Positions 1 through 8,830 of a stretch of 64,000 nucleotides of DNA are shown one piece after another; position 1 is the stretch's first letter, and every line of letters starts with the position of its first letter. The stretch is from NCBI RefSeq assembly GCF_008727715.1, contig NZ_CP044218.1, positions 4,047,501 to 4,111,500 of the forward strand, written 5' to 3'. Made by a program: the position numbers and the translations under genes. Source of the DNA: Mesorhizobium terrae (lineage in GTDB: Bacteria; Pseudomonadota; Alphaproteobacteria; Rhizobiales; Rhizobiaceae). The notes under the pieces were generated by a model that saw only the letters and a list, made by a program, of their open reading frames with translations, made no database searches and had not been told where the DNA came from.

Positions 1-1
1 C

Positions 2-244
2 GAACTGGTCGAAGCGGTGCTCGACGAGATCTGCGAGGCGATCGTGCGCGGGGAGACGGTGAAGCTGTCATCCTTCGCCACTTTCCATGTTCGTTCCAAG
101 AACGAACGGATCGGCCGCAATCCCAAAACCGGCGAGGAAGTGCCGATTCTGCCGCGCCGGGTGATGACCTTCAAGGCGTCCAACGTGCTGAAAAGCCGTA
201 TCCTGCGCTCGCACCAGACCAACAAGTCCAAGGCCGGCAAATAG
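2..244 (+). CDS. ihfA: integration host factor subunit alpha (5' end missing)
   Basis: C-terminal 80 residues of a HU/IHF-family DNA-bending protein; the reading frame is open to the window edge, so the start lies upstream. IHF alpha pairs with IHF beta and bends DNA sharply at specific sites, acting in transcription, recombination and replication. The beta-arm motif [12 protein letters not shown], with the intercalating proline region, is clear, as is the SFATF segment typical of the family. An alpha subunit is preferred over HU because of the overall match and the extended basic tail ([10 protein letters not shown]). A hairpin follows the stop, and a MerR-type regulator lies about 195 bases downstream in the same direction. 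Confidence 0.93.
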   Translation, partial: ELVEAVLDEICEAIVRGETVKLSSFATFHVRSKNERIGRNPKTGEEVPILPRRVMTFKASNVLKSRILRSHQTNKSKAGK

Positions 245-275
245 TCGGTGGCCTCATTCAACGGTTGAAAACCCG

Positions 276-304
276 GCCCGGCTTGATGCCGGGCTTGAAT
301 ATTT
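276..304 (+). terminator. hairpin terminator after ihfA
   Basis: Seven-base-pair stem GCCCGGC / GCCGGGC with a five-base TTGAT loop at 276-294, followed by a T-rich stretch (TTGAATATTT). The U-tract is interrupted, so it may be a weak terminator. Confidence 0.55.
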
Positions 305-439
305 GGCGATAAACCGCTGAAATGAGCTTCGATTCGGCGCAATCGGCGTCGAATCTTCGGTTGTCTGTTGTTTGCGCATCGGGTTGGCCAGCACGGGCGC
401 CGACCTTTACGATCCGATGCCCAGCGCGAGGATTCGCCC

Positions 440-979
440 ATGGACAAGAGCCCCGACGCCTTCCGCACCATTTCCGAGGTTGCCGAAGACCTTGACTTGC
501 CGCAGCACGTGCTGCGCTTCTGGGAAACGCGTTTCACCCAGATCAAGCCGATGAAGCGCGGCGGTGGCCGCCGCTATTACCGGCCGCAGGACGTGGAACT
601 GATCAAGGGCATCCGGCATATGCTCTACGACCAGGGTTACACCATTAAAGGCGTGCAGAAACTCCTGCGCGAGAACGGCAACCAGTTCTTGATCGCTGTC
701 GGTCATGGCGACGTTGCCGCCGTCGAGGCGATCGCGCAGCGCCGGCAGGCCGAGGAAGTGCCGCTGACGCCCGCCGCCCAGCCGCGCGGCGACGACGAGA
801 TGCTGGTCGGCCAGCCGACCGCCAAGCCGAACCGCCGTTTCTTCGGCCTCGGCAAAGCGGACGACGAGGGCCCGGTGCAATCGGGTTCCGGCAAGCTGTC
901 GCGCGACAACCGCGCGCTGCTGCAGGAAGCGCTGTTCGACCTTCTGGAGTGCAAGCGCCTGCTCGACCAGGTGCGCTGA
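440..979 (+). CDS. MerR family transcriptional regulator
   Basis: A 179-residue protein with an N-terminal MerR-type winged helix-turn-helix at about residues 8-77, including [19 protein letters not shown] and the wing segment [15 protein letters not shown]. The rest is not a known effector domain: a polar linker, then a helical C-terminus ([20 protein letters not shown]) that may dimerise. The start is the ATG before DKSPDAF; an upstream in-frame start would only add a low-complexity leader. Position directly behind ihfA is common in rhizobia (family knowledge). No effector or target can be inferred from the sequence. Confidence 0.88.
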   Translation: MDKSPDAFRTISEVAEDLDLPQHVLRFWETRFTQIKPMKRGGGRRYYRPQDVELIKGIRHMLYDQGYTIKGVQKLLRENGNQFLIAVGHGDVAAVEAIAQRRQAEEVPLTPAAQPRGDDEMLVGQPTAKPNRRFFGLGKADDEGPVQSGSGKLSRDNRALLQEALFDLLECKRLLDQVR

Positions 980-1037
980 CCGCCCGAGCCCTCGGCGCGC
1001 CTTTCGGGCGACATGCGGTGCCGCCGCCTCGGTATTG

Positions 1038-1066
1038 TTGACAGTGCCGTTCGGCATGAAACACTG
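1038..1066 (+). promoter_or_regulatory. possible promoter and palindrome before the two-component operon
   Basis: TTGACA at 1038-1043 matches a housekeeping -35 box; the -10 position 17 bases on (ACACTG) is poor. The spacer holds a perfect inverted repeat TGCCG-TT-CGGCA at 1045-1056 that could be an operator. This is inference from motif match only. Confidence 0.35.
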
Positions 1067-1113
1067 TGCCTCGCGGGCAGGTGCCCGAGGCAGGAGCAAG
1101 GCGACCAACCTCA

Positions 1114-1791
1114 TTGCGCATCTTGTTGGCCGAAGACGACCGCGACCTTTCGCAGTGGATCACCAGGCTGCTGCGGCGCGAGCACTATGTCATCGATTGC
1201 GTCCATCGCGGCGACGATGCCGACGCGGCACTCGCCGCCTGCCAGGACTATGCGCTGGTCATCCTCGACCTCGCGCTGCCGCATCTCGACGGCATCGAGG
1301 TTTTGAAACGGCTGCGGGGGCGCGGCAACACCACGCCGGTTATCATCCTGACCGCCAATGACGCCGTTTCCAGCCGTATCCGCGGTCTCGACAGCGGCGC
1401 CGACGACTATCTGGTCAAGCCATTCGAGGTCGGTGAATTCGAGGCGCGTATCCGTGCACAGTTGAGGCGCGGGCGCGGCAATTTCGAACCCGCGATCAAG
1501 CTCGGCCAGCTGTCTTTCGACACGCGCGGCCGCGCGTTCAGCCTTGGCGACCAGCCGCTGCATCTGACCGGCCGCGAGCACGCGGTGCTGGAAACGCTGA
1601 TGCTGCGTGCCGGCCGCCCGGTGTTGAAGGATGCGCTGACGGAAAACGTCTTCGGTTTCAACGAGGAGAGCAACGCCAACGCCATCGAGATCTGCGTGCA
1701 TCGCGTGCGGCGCAAGCTGGAGGGCAGCGATGTCGGCATCGTCACGCTGCGGGGCTTGGGTTATGTGCTGAGGGTGTCGGGTGGCGGGTAG
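1114..1791 (+). CDS. OmpR-family response regulator (TctD-like)
   Basis: About 225 residues. The receiver domain carries the acidic pair D8/D9, phospho-acceptor D52 (VILDLALPHLDG), T80 and K102 (LVKPF). The C-terminal winged helix DNA-binding domain has RAGRPVLKDALTENVF and AIEICVHRVRRKLE. I chose the TTG giving MRILLAEDD, because the receiver begins at once there; a GTG at 1066 would add 16 unconserved residues. The 3' end overlaps the histidine kinase gene by 11 bases, so the two are one translational unit. The convergent ABC importer immediately downstream is a plausible target, as TctD-type regulators often control a neighbouring solute transporter (inference). Confidence 0.9.
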   Translation: MRILLAEDDRDLSQWITRLLRREHYVIDCVHRGDDADAALAACQDYALVILDLALPHLDGIEVLKRLRGRGNTTPVIILTANDAVSSRIRGLDSGADDYLVKPFEVGEFEARIRAQLRRGRGNFEPAIKLGQLSFDTRGRAFSLGDQPLHLTGREHAVLETLMLRAGRPVLKDALTENVFGFNEESNANAIEICVHRVRRKLEGSDVGIVTLRGLGYVLRVSGGG

Positions 1792-3178
1792 GAGCCTCCA
1801 GCGCGAACTCTTGGCCTGGCTGATCGTGCCGATGGCCGCGGTCGTCGTCTTCAACGTGTGGACCACCTACAAGGGTGCGCTGGATACCGCGAACCTTATC
1901 ACCGACCGCACGCTGCTTGCCTCCGCCAGGGTCATCGCCGAGCGGGTCCGCAAGAGCGACGGGCTGGTCGAGGCGCCGATCCCGCCCTCGGCGCTCGAGA
2001 TGTTCGCTTCCAGCGACCAGGACCTCGTGCTCTACCGGGTGGCGACATCGGACGGACTGTTGCTGGCCGGTTATCCCGACATCGTCGCGCCGCCGCAATT
2101 GCCGGTCGGGCTGGAGCCACTCTATTTCGACACGCTGTTTCGCGGCACGCCCGTTCGGGCGGTGGTGCTGTCGCGGCCGATCATCGACACCGGCAACCAG
2201 CAGACCGCGATCATCGCGGTGGGCGAAACGCTGAAGAACCGCAACAGGCTGGTGACCGATCTGTGGCTCAAGGCGCTGCGCGACCAGGTGCTGCTGGTGG
2301 CGGCGGCTGGCATGCTCGCGGTGTTCGGGCTGCGGCGCGGCATCGCGCCCCTGATGCGGCTTCGCGACGAGGTGGTCAGCCGCGATCCGGCGGAACTACA
2401 GCCATTCGACGCGGGTGCCGTGCAGACCGAGGTCAGGCCGCTGGTCGAGGCCCTCAACGAAGCGTTCGACCGTGTGCAGCGGCTGATTGCGACGCAGCGC
2501 CGTTTCGTCGCCAATGCGGCGCACCAATTGCGCACGCCGTTGGCGCTGCTCAAGACGCAGATCGTGGTCGGGCGCCGCGAGCAGGGCACGGAGGCCAAGG
2601 AAGAGGCGCTGGCCGCGATCGACCGTTCCGTCGACCGCATGGCGCGGCTGTCGAACCAGCTTCTGTCGCTGGCGCGCGCCGAGCAGGGCGTCTCGTCGCT
2701 GCGCAAGGAAGCGGTAGACATGGAGATGGCGGCGCGCAACGCGCTGGACACGCTGGCGCTGGCGGCGGTCGACCGCGACATCGATCTCGGCTTCGATCCG
2801 GTCGGCGGCCCGTTCCTTGTCTGGGGGCACTCCAACCTGTTGCGCGAACTGGTCTTCAACCTCGCCGACAACGCGCTGCGCTACACACCGCGCGGTGGCG
2901 CGGTGACGGTGCGCCTGGAGCACCAGGCGGGCGAGGTCGTTCTTCTGGTAGAGGACAATGGTCCGGGCATTCCGGCAACCGAGCGCGAAAACGTGTTCGA
3001 ACGCTTCTACCGCCGTCTCGACACAGGCGGCGAGGGCACCGGCCTCGGCCTTGCCATCGTCAAGGAGATCGCGGCCTCGCACGAGGCGACGATCGAACTG
3101 AAAGACCGGGCGCAAGGGCCCGGTCTCGTCGTCGAAGTCAGGCTGGCCGCCCATGAAGAAGGTGCGGCCGAAGGCTGA
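1781..3178 (+). CDS. sensor histidine kinase (TctE-like)
   Basis: A 465-residue membrane kinase. Membrane segments at about 12-28 and 168-184 flank a periplasmic sensor of roughly 140 residues, the 2CSK-N arrangement of the TctE group. The HisKA motif contains phospho-acceptor H248 (NAAHQLRTPLALLK). The HATPase region shows the N box (ELVFNLADNALRYTP), G1 (VEDNGPGI) and G2 (GEGTGLGLAIVKE). Start is a GTG inside the end of the regulator gene. Relatives of this class sense small carboxylates or other solutes; the ligand cannot be told here. The gene ends nine bases from the convergent permease gene. Confidence 0.92.
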   Translation: MAGRSLQRELLAWLIVPMAAVVVFNVWTTYKGALDTANLITDRTLLASARVIAERVRKSDGLVEAPIPPSALEMFASSDQDLVLYRVATSDGLLLAGYPDIVAPPQLPVGLEPLYFDTLFRGTPVRAVVLSRPIIDTGNQQTAIIAVGETLKNRNRLVTDLWLKALRDQVLLVAAAGMLAVFGLRRGIAPLMRLRDEVVSRDPAELQPFDAGAVQTEVRPLVEALNEAFDRVQRLIATQRRFVANAAHQLRTPLALLKTQIVVGRREQGTEAKEEALAAIDRSVDRMARLSNQLLSLARAEQGVSSLRKEAVDMEMAARNALDTLALAAVDRDIDLGFDPVGGPFLVWGHSNLLRELVFNLADNALRYTPRGGAVTVRLEHQAGEVVLLVEDNGPGIPATERENVFERFYRRLDTGGEGTGLGLAIVKEIAASHEATIELKDRAQGPGLVVEVRLAAHEEGAAEG

Positions 3179-3187
3179 TGTGTCGCC

Positions 3188-4066
3188 TCACTCGGTTTCC
3201 TGCAGAGGCTGCGGACGCCATTTCGCCAGGCGATCCTCGATCATCGTCATCAGATATTCAGCGACCAGCGCCACCACCATGACGATGACGATGGCGGCAT
3301 ACATGCCGGCGGCGTCGAACGAGCCCTTGGCGACGTTGATCAACAGGCCGATACCGTAGCGCGAGCCGACGAACTCGCCGACGATGGCGCCGATGATGGC
3401 GAAGCCGAACGACACGTGCAGGCTGGCGAAGATCCAGCTCATGGCCGACGGCACGATGACCGAGCGGGTCACCTGCCAGTCCGACGCGCCGAGGATGCGG
3501 GCATTGGCGATCATGGCGCGGTCGGCCTCGCGCACGCCCTGGAAGGCGTTGTGGAAGACCACGAAAAACACCATGACGAAGGCCAGTGCCACCTTGGATG
3601 CCAGGCCGAGGCCGAACAGCATGATGAAGATCGGCGCCAGCACGACGCGCGGAATGGAGTTGATGACCTTGATGTAGATGGAGAAGATGTCGGAGGCCAT
3701 GCGATTGCGGCCGAGCGCGATGCCGGCCAGGATGCCGGCGACCGAGCCGGTGAGGAAGCCGAGCATCGCTTCCTCCATCGTCACCCATAGATGATACCAG
3801 AGCGGCCCCTCGGAGGTGCCTTCGGTGATCCATTCATACAGGCGCCCGACGATGGTCGAGGGCATGGCGTAGAAGAACGGGTCGATCCAGTTCAGCCGTC
3901 CCGCGACTTCCCAAAGTCCGAGGAAGGCGACCAGGATGCCGACGCGCCAGAACAGCACCGTGTTCTGGCGCTGGCGTGCCGCCTGGCGGGCAGCCGCCTC
4001 GATTTCGGCGTCGGAAGTACCTGGGCGAAAGCCGGTCTCTGCCGGTTGCAATGCCGCATTTGCCAT
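3188..4066 (-). CDS. ABC transporter permease, NitT/TauT type
   Basis: A 292-residue inner-membrane permease of the BPD-transp-1 (SsuC/TauC/NrtB) family with about six membrane segments. The conserved cytoplasmic loop that docks the ATPase is seen as AFQGVREADRAMIANARILGASDWQ, including the EAA-type glycine. The ATG start has a strong ribosome site (AAGGAGGA). The upstream ATPase gene ends 11 bases away, so the two are co-translated. With the binding protein at 5012-6028 it forms a complete importer for an anion such as a sulfonate, nitrate-like or aromatic compound; substrate unknown. Confidence 0.93.
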   Translation of the reverse strand: MANAALQPAETGFRPGTSDAEIEAAARQAARQRQNTVLFWRVGILVAFLGLWEVAGRLNWIDPFFYAMPSTIVGRLYEWITEGTSEGPLWYHLWVTMEEAMLGFLTGSVAGILAGIALGRNRMASDIFSIYIKVINSIPRVVLAPIFIMLFGLGLASKVALAFVMVFFVVFHNAFQGVREADRAMIANARILGASDWQVTRSVIVPSAMSWIFASLHVSFGFAIIGAIVGEFVGSRYGIGLLINVAKGSFDAAGMYAAIVIVMVVALVAEYLMTMIEDRLAKWRPQPLQETE

Positions 4067-4077
4067 GTCGTCCTCCT

Positions 4078-4893
4078 TCAAGCCGCCGCGCGGGCGTAGC
4101 TTGTCTGGACTTCCTCCTTGAGGTCGGACCAGATCGTGCGGGAATAGTCGATGAAGCGCTGGTCGTAGCGGATGTCCGCAACGACGCGCGGCCGTGGCAG
4201 GTCGATCTCGTAGACCGACTTCACCGTCGCCGGGCCGGCGGTCAGCACATAAACCTTGTCGGCCAGTGCGATTGCTTCCTCGAGATCGTGGGTGACGAAG
4301 ACGACCGATGCCTTGGCCTGCGACCACAGTTTCAGCAGTTCCTCGTGCATGAGCACGCGGGTCTGCACGTCGAGCGCGGAGAAGGGTTCGTCCATCAACA
4401 GGATTTCCGGACCGTTGATGAAAGTCTGCGCCAGCGCGACGCGCTTGCGCATGCCGCCGGAGAGCTGGTGCGGGTAGTGGTGTTCGAAACGCGAGAGGCC
4501 GACACGCGCCAGCCAGTCGCGGGCCGACGCATAGGCCTCGGTCTTGCCCTTGCCGCGAAACAGCGGCCCGGCGACGACATTGTCGACGACGGAGCGCCAG
4601 GGAAACAGCGCGTCTGTCTGGAAGACGAAGCCGACGCGCGGATCGATGCCGTTGACCGGCGCGCCCATGACGCGGACCTCGCCGGCGCTGGGTTTGGCGA
4701 GGCCGGTGACGAGGTTCAGCGTGGTCGACTTGCCGCAGCCGGTCGGGCCGACCACGGCGACGAATTCGCCGCGGCCGACTGTCATGGTGAAATTGCGCAG
4801 CGCCGTCAGCGACTTTCCGGTCGGCGAAAGGAAGCGACGGCTGACATTGATGAGTTCGATGGCGGGCGCGCTGGCGCCGTTGAGACTGTTCAT
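4078..4893 (-). CDS. ABC transporter ATP-binding protein, NitT/TauT type
   Basis: A 271-residue ATPase that energises the adjacent permease. Walker A GPTGCGKST lies at about 49-57, Q-loop at GFVFQTDALFPW, signature LSGGM, Walker B ILLMDEPFSALD and switch histidine THDLEEA. All catalytic residues are present. The gene sits between binding protein and permease genes in the usual order. The 118-base gap to the binding-protein gene contains a strong hairpin (4962-4985), which may let the binding protein be made in excess. Confidence 0.94.
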   Translation of the reverse strand: MNSLNGASAPAIELINVSRRFLSPTGKSLTALRNFTMTVGRGEFVAVVGPTGCGKSTTLNLVTGLAKPSAGEVRVMGAPVNGIDPRVGFVFQTDALFPWRSVVDNVVAGPLFRGKGKTEAYASARDWLARVGLSRFEHHYPHQLSGGMRKRVALAQTFINGPEILLMDEPFSALDVQTRVLMHEELLKLWSQAKASVVFVTHDLEEAIALADKVYVLTAGPATVKSVYEIDLPRPRVVADIRYDQRFIDYSRTIWSDLKEEVQTSYARAAA

Positions 4894-4961
4894 CGTGGTT
4901 GTTTCCTCATGCCAAGCGGGAAGGGCGCGGACATCGGCCCACGCTGCACATGCACTAAGCG

Positions 4962-4985
4962 GGCCGGGCCTCGTCGAGGCCGGCC
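4962..4985 (-). other. intra-operon hairpin between binding-protein and ATPase genes
   Basis: GGCCGG-G-CCTCG / CGAGG-CCGGCC forms an 11-pair stem with one bulged base and a tiny loop. It follows the binding-protein stop codon and has no T-run. It could protect the upstream message or partly attenuate transcription into the ATPase gene (inference). Confidence 0.5.
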
Positions 4986-5011
4986 GCGCTCAGGCTCCCG
5001 TCACGGCTTCT

Positions 5012-6028
5012 TTATTTCGCGTTCTTGACGAAGGCGGTGGTGTAGGTCTTCGACAGGTCGATCTGCTTGCCCTGCAGGTCCTTGGAGAAGGTCGACAGAA
5101 CCTTCAGCACCGTCTCCGGGCCACCTTCGGGCATGACGCCATCGGCCGTGAACATCGCCTTGCCGTCGCCCAGCGCCTTCACATAGCCGTCCTTGTCGCC
5201 GACATAATAATCCTTGGGCATCTTCTCGGCAATTTCGGCGGCGCTGTGGGTGTTGATGAACTTCAGCGTCTTGACGAAGGCGTTGGCGAGCTTTTGGGTG
5301 TCTTCCTTGTGCGCTTCGACCCAATCCGTCTGCATGTAGAGCGAGGCGGCGGGATAGGTGCCGCCGAGCGCCGCCTTGGTGCCTTCGATGGTGCGCATGT
5401 CGATCAGCACCTTGGCCTCGCCGGTCTTGAGCAGGCGCGAGATGGTCGGCTCGGTGGTCATGCCGGCCTGGATCTTGTCCTGCTGCATGGCGGCGATGAA
5501 GGTGTTGCCGGCGCCGACGGGCACGGACGTGAAGTCACCGAGCTTCAGGCCGGCCTTGACCGCCAGGAACTGGGTCAGGAAATTGGTCGAGGAACCGAGC
5601 CCGGTGACGCCGAGGCTCTTGCCCTTGAAGTCGGCGGCCGACTTGATTTCGGGGTGTTTGGTGGAAACCAGCTCGACCTCGCCCGGCGCCTGGCTGAACT
5701 GGACGACGGATTCGACGAACTTGCCCTTGGCCTGCAGGTCGATGCAGTGGTCGTAGAAGCCGACCACGCCCTGCACGGCGCCGGCGAGCATCTCGTTTTC
5801 GGCGTCGACGCCAGCCGGTTCGTTCAGCAGTTCGACGTCGAGACCCTCGTCCTTGAAATAGCCCAGCGCCTCGGCGAGCTTGGCGGGCAGGTAGATCTGC
5901 TTTTCATAACCGCCGACCATGAGCGTGACCTTGTCGGCGGCGAAGGCCTGATGGCCGGAGAAAAGGGCGCCAGCCGCGACGAGGGCGCCAAGGGCGGTCT
6001 GCTGGAGAAATGCACGCGAAATGGACAT
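5012..6028 (-). CDS. ABC transporter substrate-binding protein, NitT/TauT type
   Basis: A 338-residue periplasmic protein of the SsuA/TauA/ThiY-like NMT1 family. Signal peptide of about 30 residues ends at HQAFA before ADKVTLMVGGY. The opening strand, the LAEALGYFKDEGLDVELL segment and the later GLGSSTNFLTQFLAVKAGL are typical of the fold. It would bind the imported solute and deliver it to the permease at 3188-4066. The start ATG is preceded by AAGGAA. Two copies of a TTCATGAAC-type element lie 55-107 bases upstream. It is the first gene of the operon. The substrate cannot be read from the sequence. Confidence 0.92.
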   Translation of the reverse strand: MSISRAFLQQTALGALVAAGALFSGHQAFAADKVTLMVGGYEKQIYLPAKLAEALGYFKDEGLDVELLNEPAGVDAENEMLAGAVQGVVGFYDHCIDLQAKGKFVESVVQFSQAPGEVELVSTKHPEIKSAADFKGKSLGVTGLGSSTNFLTQFLAVKAGLKLGDFTSVPVGAGNTFIAAMQQDKIQAGMTTEPTISRLLKTGEAKVLIDMRTIEGTKAALGGTYPAASLYMQTDWVEAHKEDTQKLANAFVKTLKFINTHSAAEIAEKMPKDYYVGDKDGYVKALGDGKAMFTADGVMPEGGPETVLKVLSTFSKDLQGKQIDLSKTYTTAFVKNAK

Positions 6029-6082
6029 GAGCCGGTTCCTTGTTGGTTTCCTGACGTCCCGTCCGCGCTGTTTGCCGCCCGG

Positions 6083-6135
6083 TTCATGAACGCTTGAAGG
6101 GAGGATGGGCACCCAACCTTTCATGAACCTTTCAA
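6083..6135. promoter_or_regulatory. paired TTCATGAAC elements upstream of the ABC operon
   Basis: TTCATGAACGCTTGAA (6083-6098) and TTCATGAACCTTTCAA (6120-6135) match at 13 of 16 positions and are spaced 37 bases start to start. Direct repeats in a promoter region are the usual binding pattern of OmpR-type regulators, and one is encoded nearby. The assignment is inference. Confidence 0.45.
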
Positions 6136-6196
6136 TCTGTGGTGGCGAATAGAAGGCGGAGAACGTCAGGCGGGCGGGCAAGGGAGCATTGAAACG

Positions 6197-6682
6197 ATGG
6201 GCCCCGATTGCCGTTCACTATCCAAGCCGATCACTCCTGACAGGATTGCGCGAGCTGAGGTGCTAGGGTGTGTCTTAAGGCATCTTCTGGCCAAAGGAGA
6301 ATTCATCACGTCCAGGATCAATCGTCGCGCTTTGCTTCTTCAATCAGGTGCCGCCGTCGTCGCCACAACTGTTGAAGCCCCGGCTTTCGATGCTTCGAGC
6401 ACAGAACCGCGCGCCCAATTGGTGGCTCTGATAGAAGCCCACAAATCGGCATACATGGCGCTCCGCAAAACAGTCGAGGGAATCGGCAGTCGCGGCAACG
6501 CTTTCGACAATGCCTGCCGAACTGAAGAAGAGGCCCTTATAGCAATCTGCGCCTATCCTGCGGCCACGGAAGGCGATCGCCTGGCCAAATCCACCTACCT
6601 TTTGCAAACCGAAGCGCGGGGCGAACTCGACCTACCGCAGCACATGCAGGCAATTCTGCGTTCGGCGATGTGGAAGGCGTGA
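6197..6682 (+). CDS. hypothetical protein with uncertain start
   Basis: Up to 161 residues, no recognised domain. From residue 37 on it looks like a self-contained protein: TSRINRRALLLQSGAAVV resembles a twin-arginine-like or hydrophobic leader, then a helical region with EEEALIAICAYPA and a C-terminal segment. Two starts compete. The ATG at 6197 is preceded by AAGGGAGC. A stronger site, AAAGGAGA at 6293-6300, sits before an ATC codon (6305) where ATG ACG TCC would be expected, which suggests either a rare ATC start or a lost ATG. Proteins of this kind recur in rhizobial genomes (impression from memory). It is divergent from the ABC operon. Confidence 0.55.
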   Translation: MGPDCRSLSKPITPDRIARAEVLGCVLRHLLAKGEFITSRINRRALLLQSGAAVVATTVEAPAFDASSTEPRAQLVALIEAHKSAYMALRKTVEGIGSRGNAFDNACRTEEEALIAICAYPAATEGDRLAKSTYLLQTEARGELDLPQHMQAILRSAMWKA

Positions 6683-6750
6683 CAGCCTCTCCTGGAGCAG
6701 TGCCAGTACCCGCTCGCCAGCCTTCCAAGTGCCTAGCAGCGGCGTGCTGC

Positions 6751-7014
6751 CTATATCAGTATCGAACGTATGGTCAGATACATCGAATATGCCATCAAGC
6801 CCGCCACTCCAGTGAAGATCCAGAAGGCGGCGCTCTTCTCCAATCGCGACTGAAACGCTGACCAACATGCGAAACCCGCAGTCAGTAGGGACATCACAAA
6901 CAACGCGACGAAGATGCTTTTGGGATATTGGGCTCGCAACAGAAAGCCTGCCACGCCAATCGCGTAGATGGTGGCGCAAAACGCCCTATATCGCCATGGC
7001 AGCCAAACGTTCAT
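6751..7014 (-). CDS. small membrane protein, unknown function
   Basis: An 87-residue protein with three probable membrane helices (FCATIYAIGVAGFLL, SIFVALFVMSLLTAGFA, FWIFTGVAGLMAYSMYL). No motif identifies a family. It is convergent with the preceding unknown gene and 277 bases from the tRNA gene. It might be a chance open frame in a hydrophobic-biased region, although its helix spacing is regular. Confidence 0.5.
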   Translation of the reverse strand: MNVWLPWRYRAFCATIYAIGVAGFLLRAQYPKSIFVALFVMSLLTAGFACWSAFQSRLEKSAAFWIFTGVAGLMAYSMYLTIRSILI

Positions 7015-7291
7015 ATTGTGAGCCCCTCATGCCCGCGGTGCCGCTGGCAGTTAGAACAAGCTTAGCACCCACTCGCCAGCTTTCCACAGCCCAACCGCAG
7101 AGCCCTATGCAAAGTCGAGGGCGATAATCAGGCGAGCGTCGGGCGCAGTCGGCCCGGGAACCAAGGCGGAATATCCGTGGGACATTGTATCCCGTGTTAT
7201 CCACATTCGCCCGCAACGATCGGCTTCTGTTCTTTTTCCCCAAATCAGGGCTTGCGACTTAATCCTTGTTCCCATAAGGCTTTGCGCGGTC

Positions 7292-7368
<77 letters not shown>

Positions 7369-7483
7369 TTTTTCCAAAGCTTGACTTGACCCCACTCGCC
7401 GCGCCGACGGCGCGACCGTCCCGATTTGCAGAAATCATGTCCGGATGGAGCCCCGCACGATCGTCGCGGGTGATTTTCCGCGA

Positions 7484-8830
7484 CTATTGTCCGGCGGGGA
7501 CCATGGAAAGCAGCGAGCGCGACCGGGTCCCGGACGCGGGCAAGGGCGCCGCGATCGACGCAGGACGCGGGCGATCCGCGTTGGCGGGCGTGGTTCCCGG
7601 CAGGGCGATCAGGCCGCGCTGGTAGCGGTATTCCAGCGCGATGCCGCCCCAGACCAGGCCAAGCAGCAGATAGAAATGGCGCCAGTGGTCGGTGTCGATG
7701 ACGCTGCCGAGCCCAACATGGCCGACATAGACGACATAGGCGCACAACACGTAGGGCTGCCAGGGGCGGTTGCGCAGCAAAAGCCGGAAGCCGGCCGCCA
7801 GCGTCCACAAGGTCAGGCCGAGATAGGAGATGAAACCCAGCCAGCCATAATCCATCAGCGTCTTCAGCCAGATGTTGTGGGTGTCTTCGCCATAGATGGT
7901 GCCGAACACCAGCGCGCCGATGCCGAACGGCCGTTCCAGCGCCAGCATGAAGCCGATGGCGTAGCGGGCGAAGCGGCCGAGACGGGCGGAATCATAGTCC
8001 TGCGCCAGCTTGGCGCGGGTGGTCAGCATCTCGGAGACGCCCGGGATCTGGAGGACGACGATCATGGCCAGCACCAGCAGCGCCAGTGCGGCGATCGTCA
8101 TCACCACGACGCGCAGCCGGAACCTGCCGCTGGTGCTCTGCAGGAAAAGGATGCCGGTGAGCAGGATGACGGCGACGCCGAACAGGCCCCAGGCGCCGCG
8201 CGAAAACGACAGGAAGATGCCGCCGACAACGATCAGCAGCGGCACGGCGACGAGCGGCATGCGCTGCACCGGGCCGGTCAGCAACCGGTAGAGCAGATAG
8301 GTGCCGGGCAACGCCAGGAAGGGGCCGAAGACGTTGGGGTCCTGGAAGGCACCGGCGGCGCGCTCGTATTTGGTGAAGATTTCGGCGGCGTGGAACAGCT
8401 TGAAATAGCCGGCGATGCCGAGCGTCGAGGTGACGACGGCCGCCGTCACATAGGCCGTGAAGATCAATCGGTAGAGGTCGGGCTTTTGCTCGACGACGGA
8501 GGCAAAGAACACCGCCGTGAAGGCCAGGAACAGCGAGACGGCGAGGTAGAGCGGCGTCCACGACAGCTCGGCCATCTGCGTCATGGCGATCATGCCGCCG
8601 ATGTTCATGGAGACCAGCAGAATGAGCAGCGGCACGATCGGACGCGAGATGCGCAGGCCGAACAGCGCCCACATGCCGATCAGCCCGGTCATGTAGACTT
8701 CATAAGGCGCCGGTTCCCCGATGACGAAGCCGGACAAAAGGATGCCGAGGATGATCGCGCCCGACGACAGCAAGCCGATCAGCTTGGCGTTGACCGCCTG
8801 CGGGGGCAGTTCATGCGTCAGCGCGCTCAA
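7484..8830 (-). CDS. O-antigen ligase/polymerase-type polysaccharide membrane protein
   Basis: A 448-residue protein with about ten to twelve membrane segments and a large loop carrying GEDTHNIWLKTLMDYGWLG, the Wzy-C/RfaL-type motif with a conserved histidine. Members join or polymerise lipid-linked sugar units on the periplasmic face. The start is a TTG whose TTGA overlaps the stop of the upstream priming transferase by four bases, so the pair is translationally coupled. Together they suggest an exopolysaccharide or lipopolysaccharide assembly function. Whether it acts as polymerase or ligase cannot be decided from the sequence. Confidence 0.86.
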   Translation of the reverse strand: MSALTHELPPQAVNAKLIGLLSSGAIILGILLSGFVIGEPAPYEVYMTGLIGMWALFGLRISRPIVPLLILLVSMNIGGMIAMTQMAELSWTPLYLAVSLFLAFTAVFFASVVEQKPDLYRLIFTAYVTAAVVTSTLGIAGYFKLFHAAEIFTKYERAAGAFQDPNVFGPFLALPGTYLLYRLLTGPVQRMPLVAVPLLIVVGGIFLSFSRGAWGLFGVAVILLTGILFLQSTSGRFRLRVVVMTIAALALLVLAMIVVLQIPGVSEMLTTRAKLAQDYDSARLGRFARYAIGFMLALERPFGIGALVFGTIYGEDTHNIWLKTLMDYGWLGFISYLGLTLWTLAAGFRLLLRNRPWQPYVLCAYVVYVGHVGLGSVIDTDHWRHFYLLLGLVWGGIALEYRYQRGLIALPGTTPANADRPRPASIAAPLPASGTRSRSLLSMVPAGQ

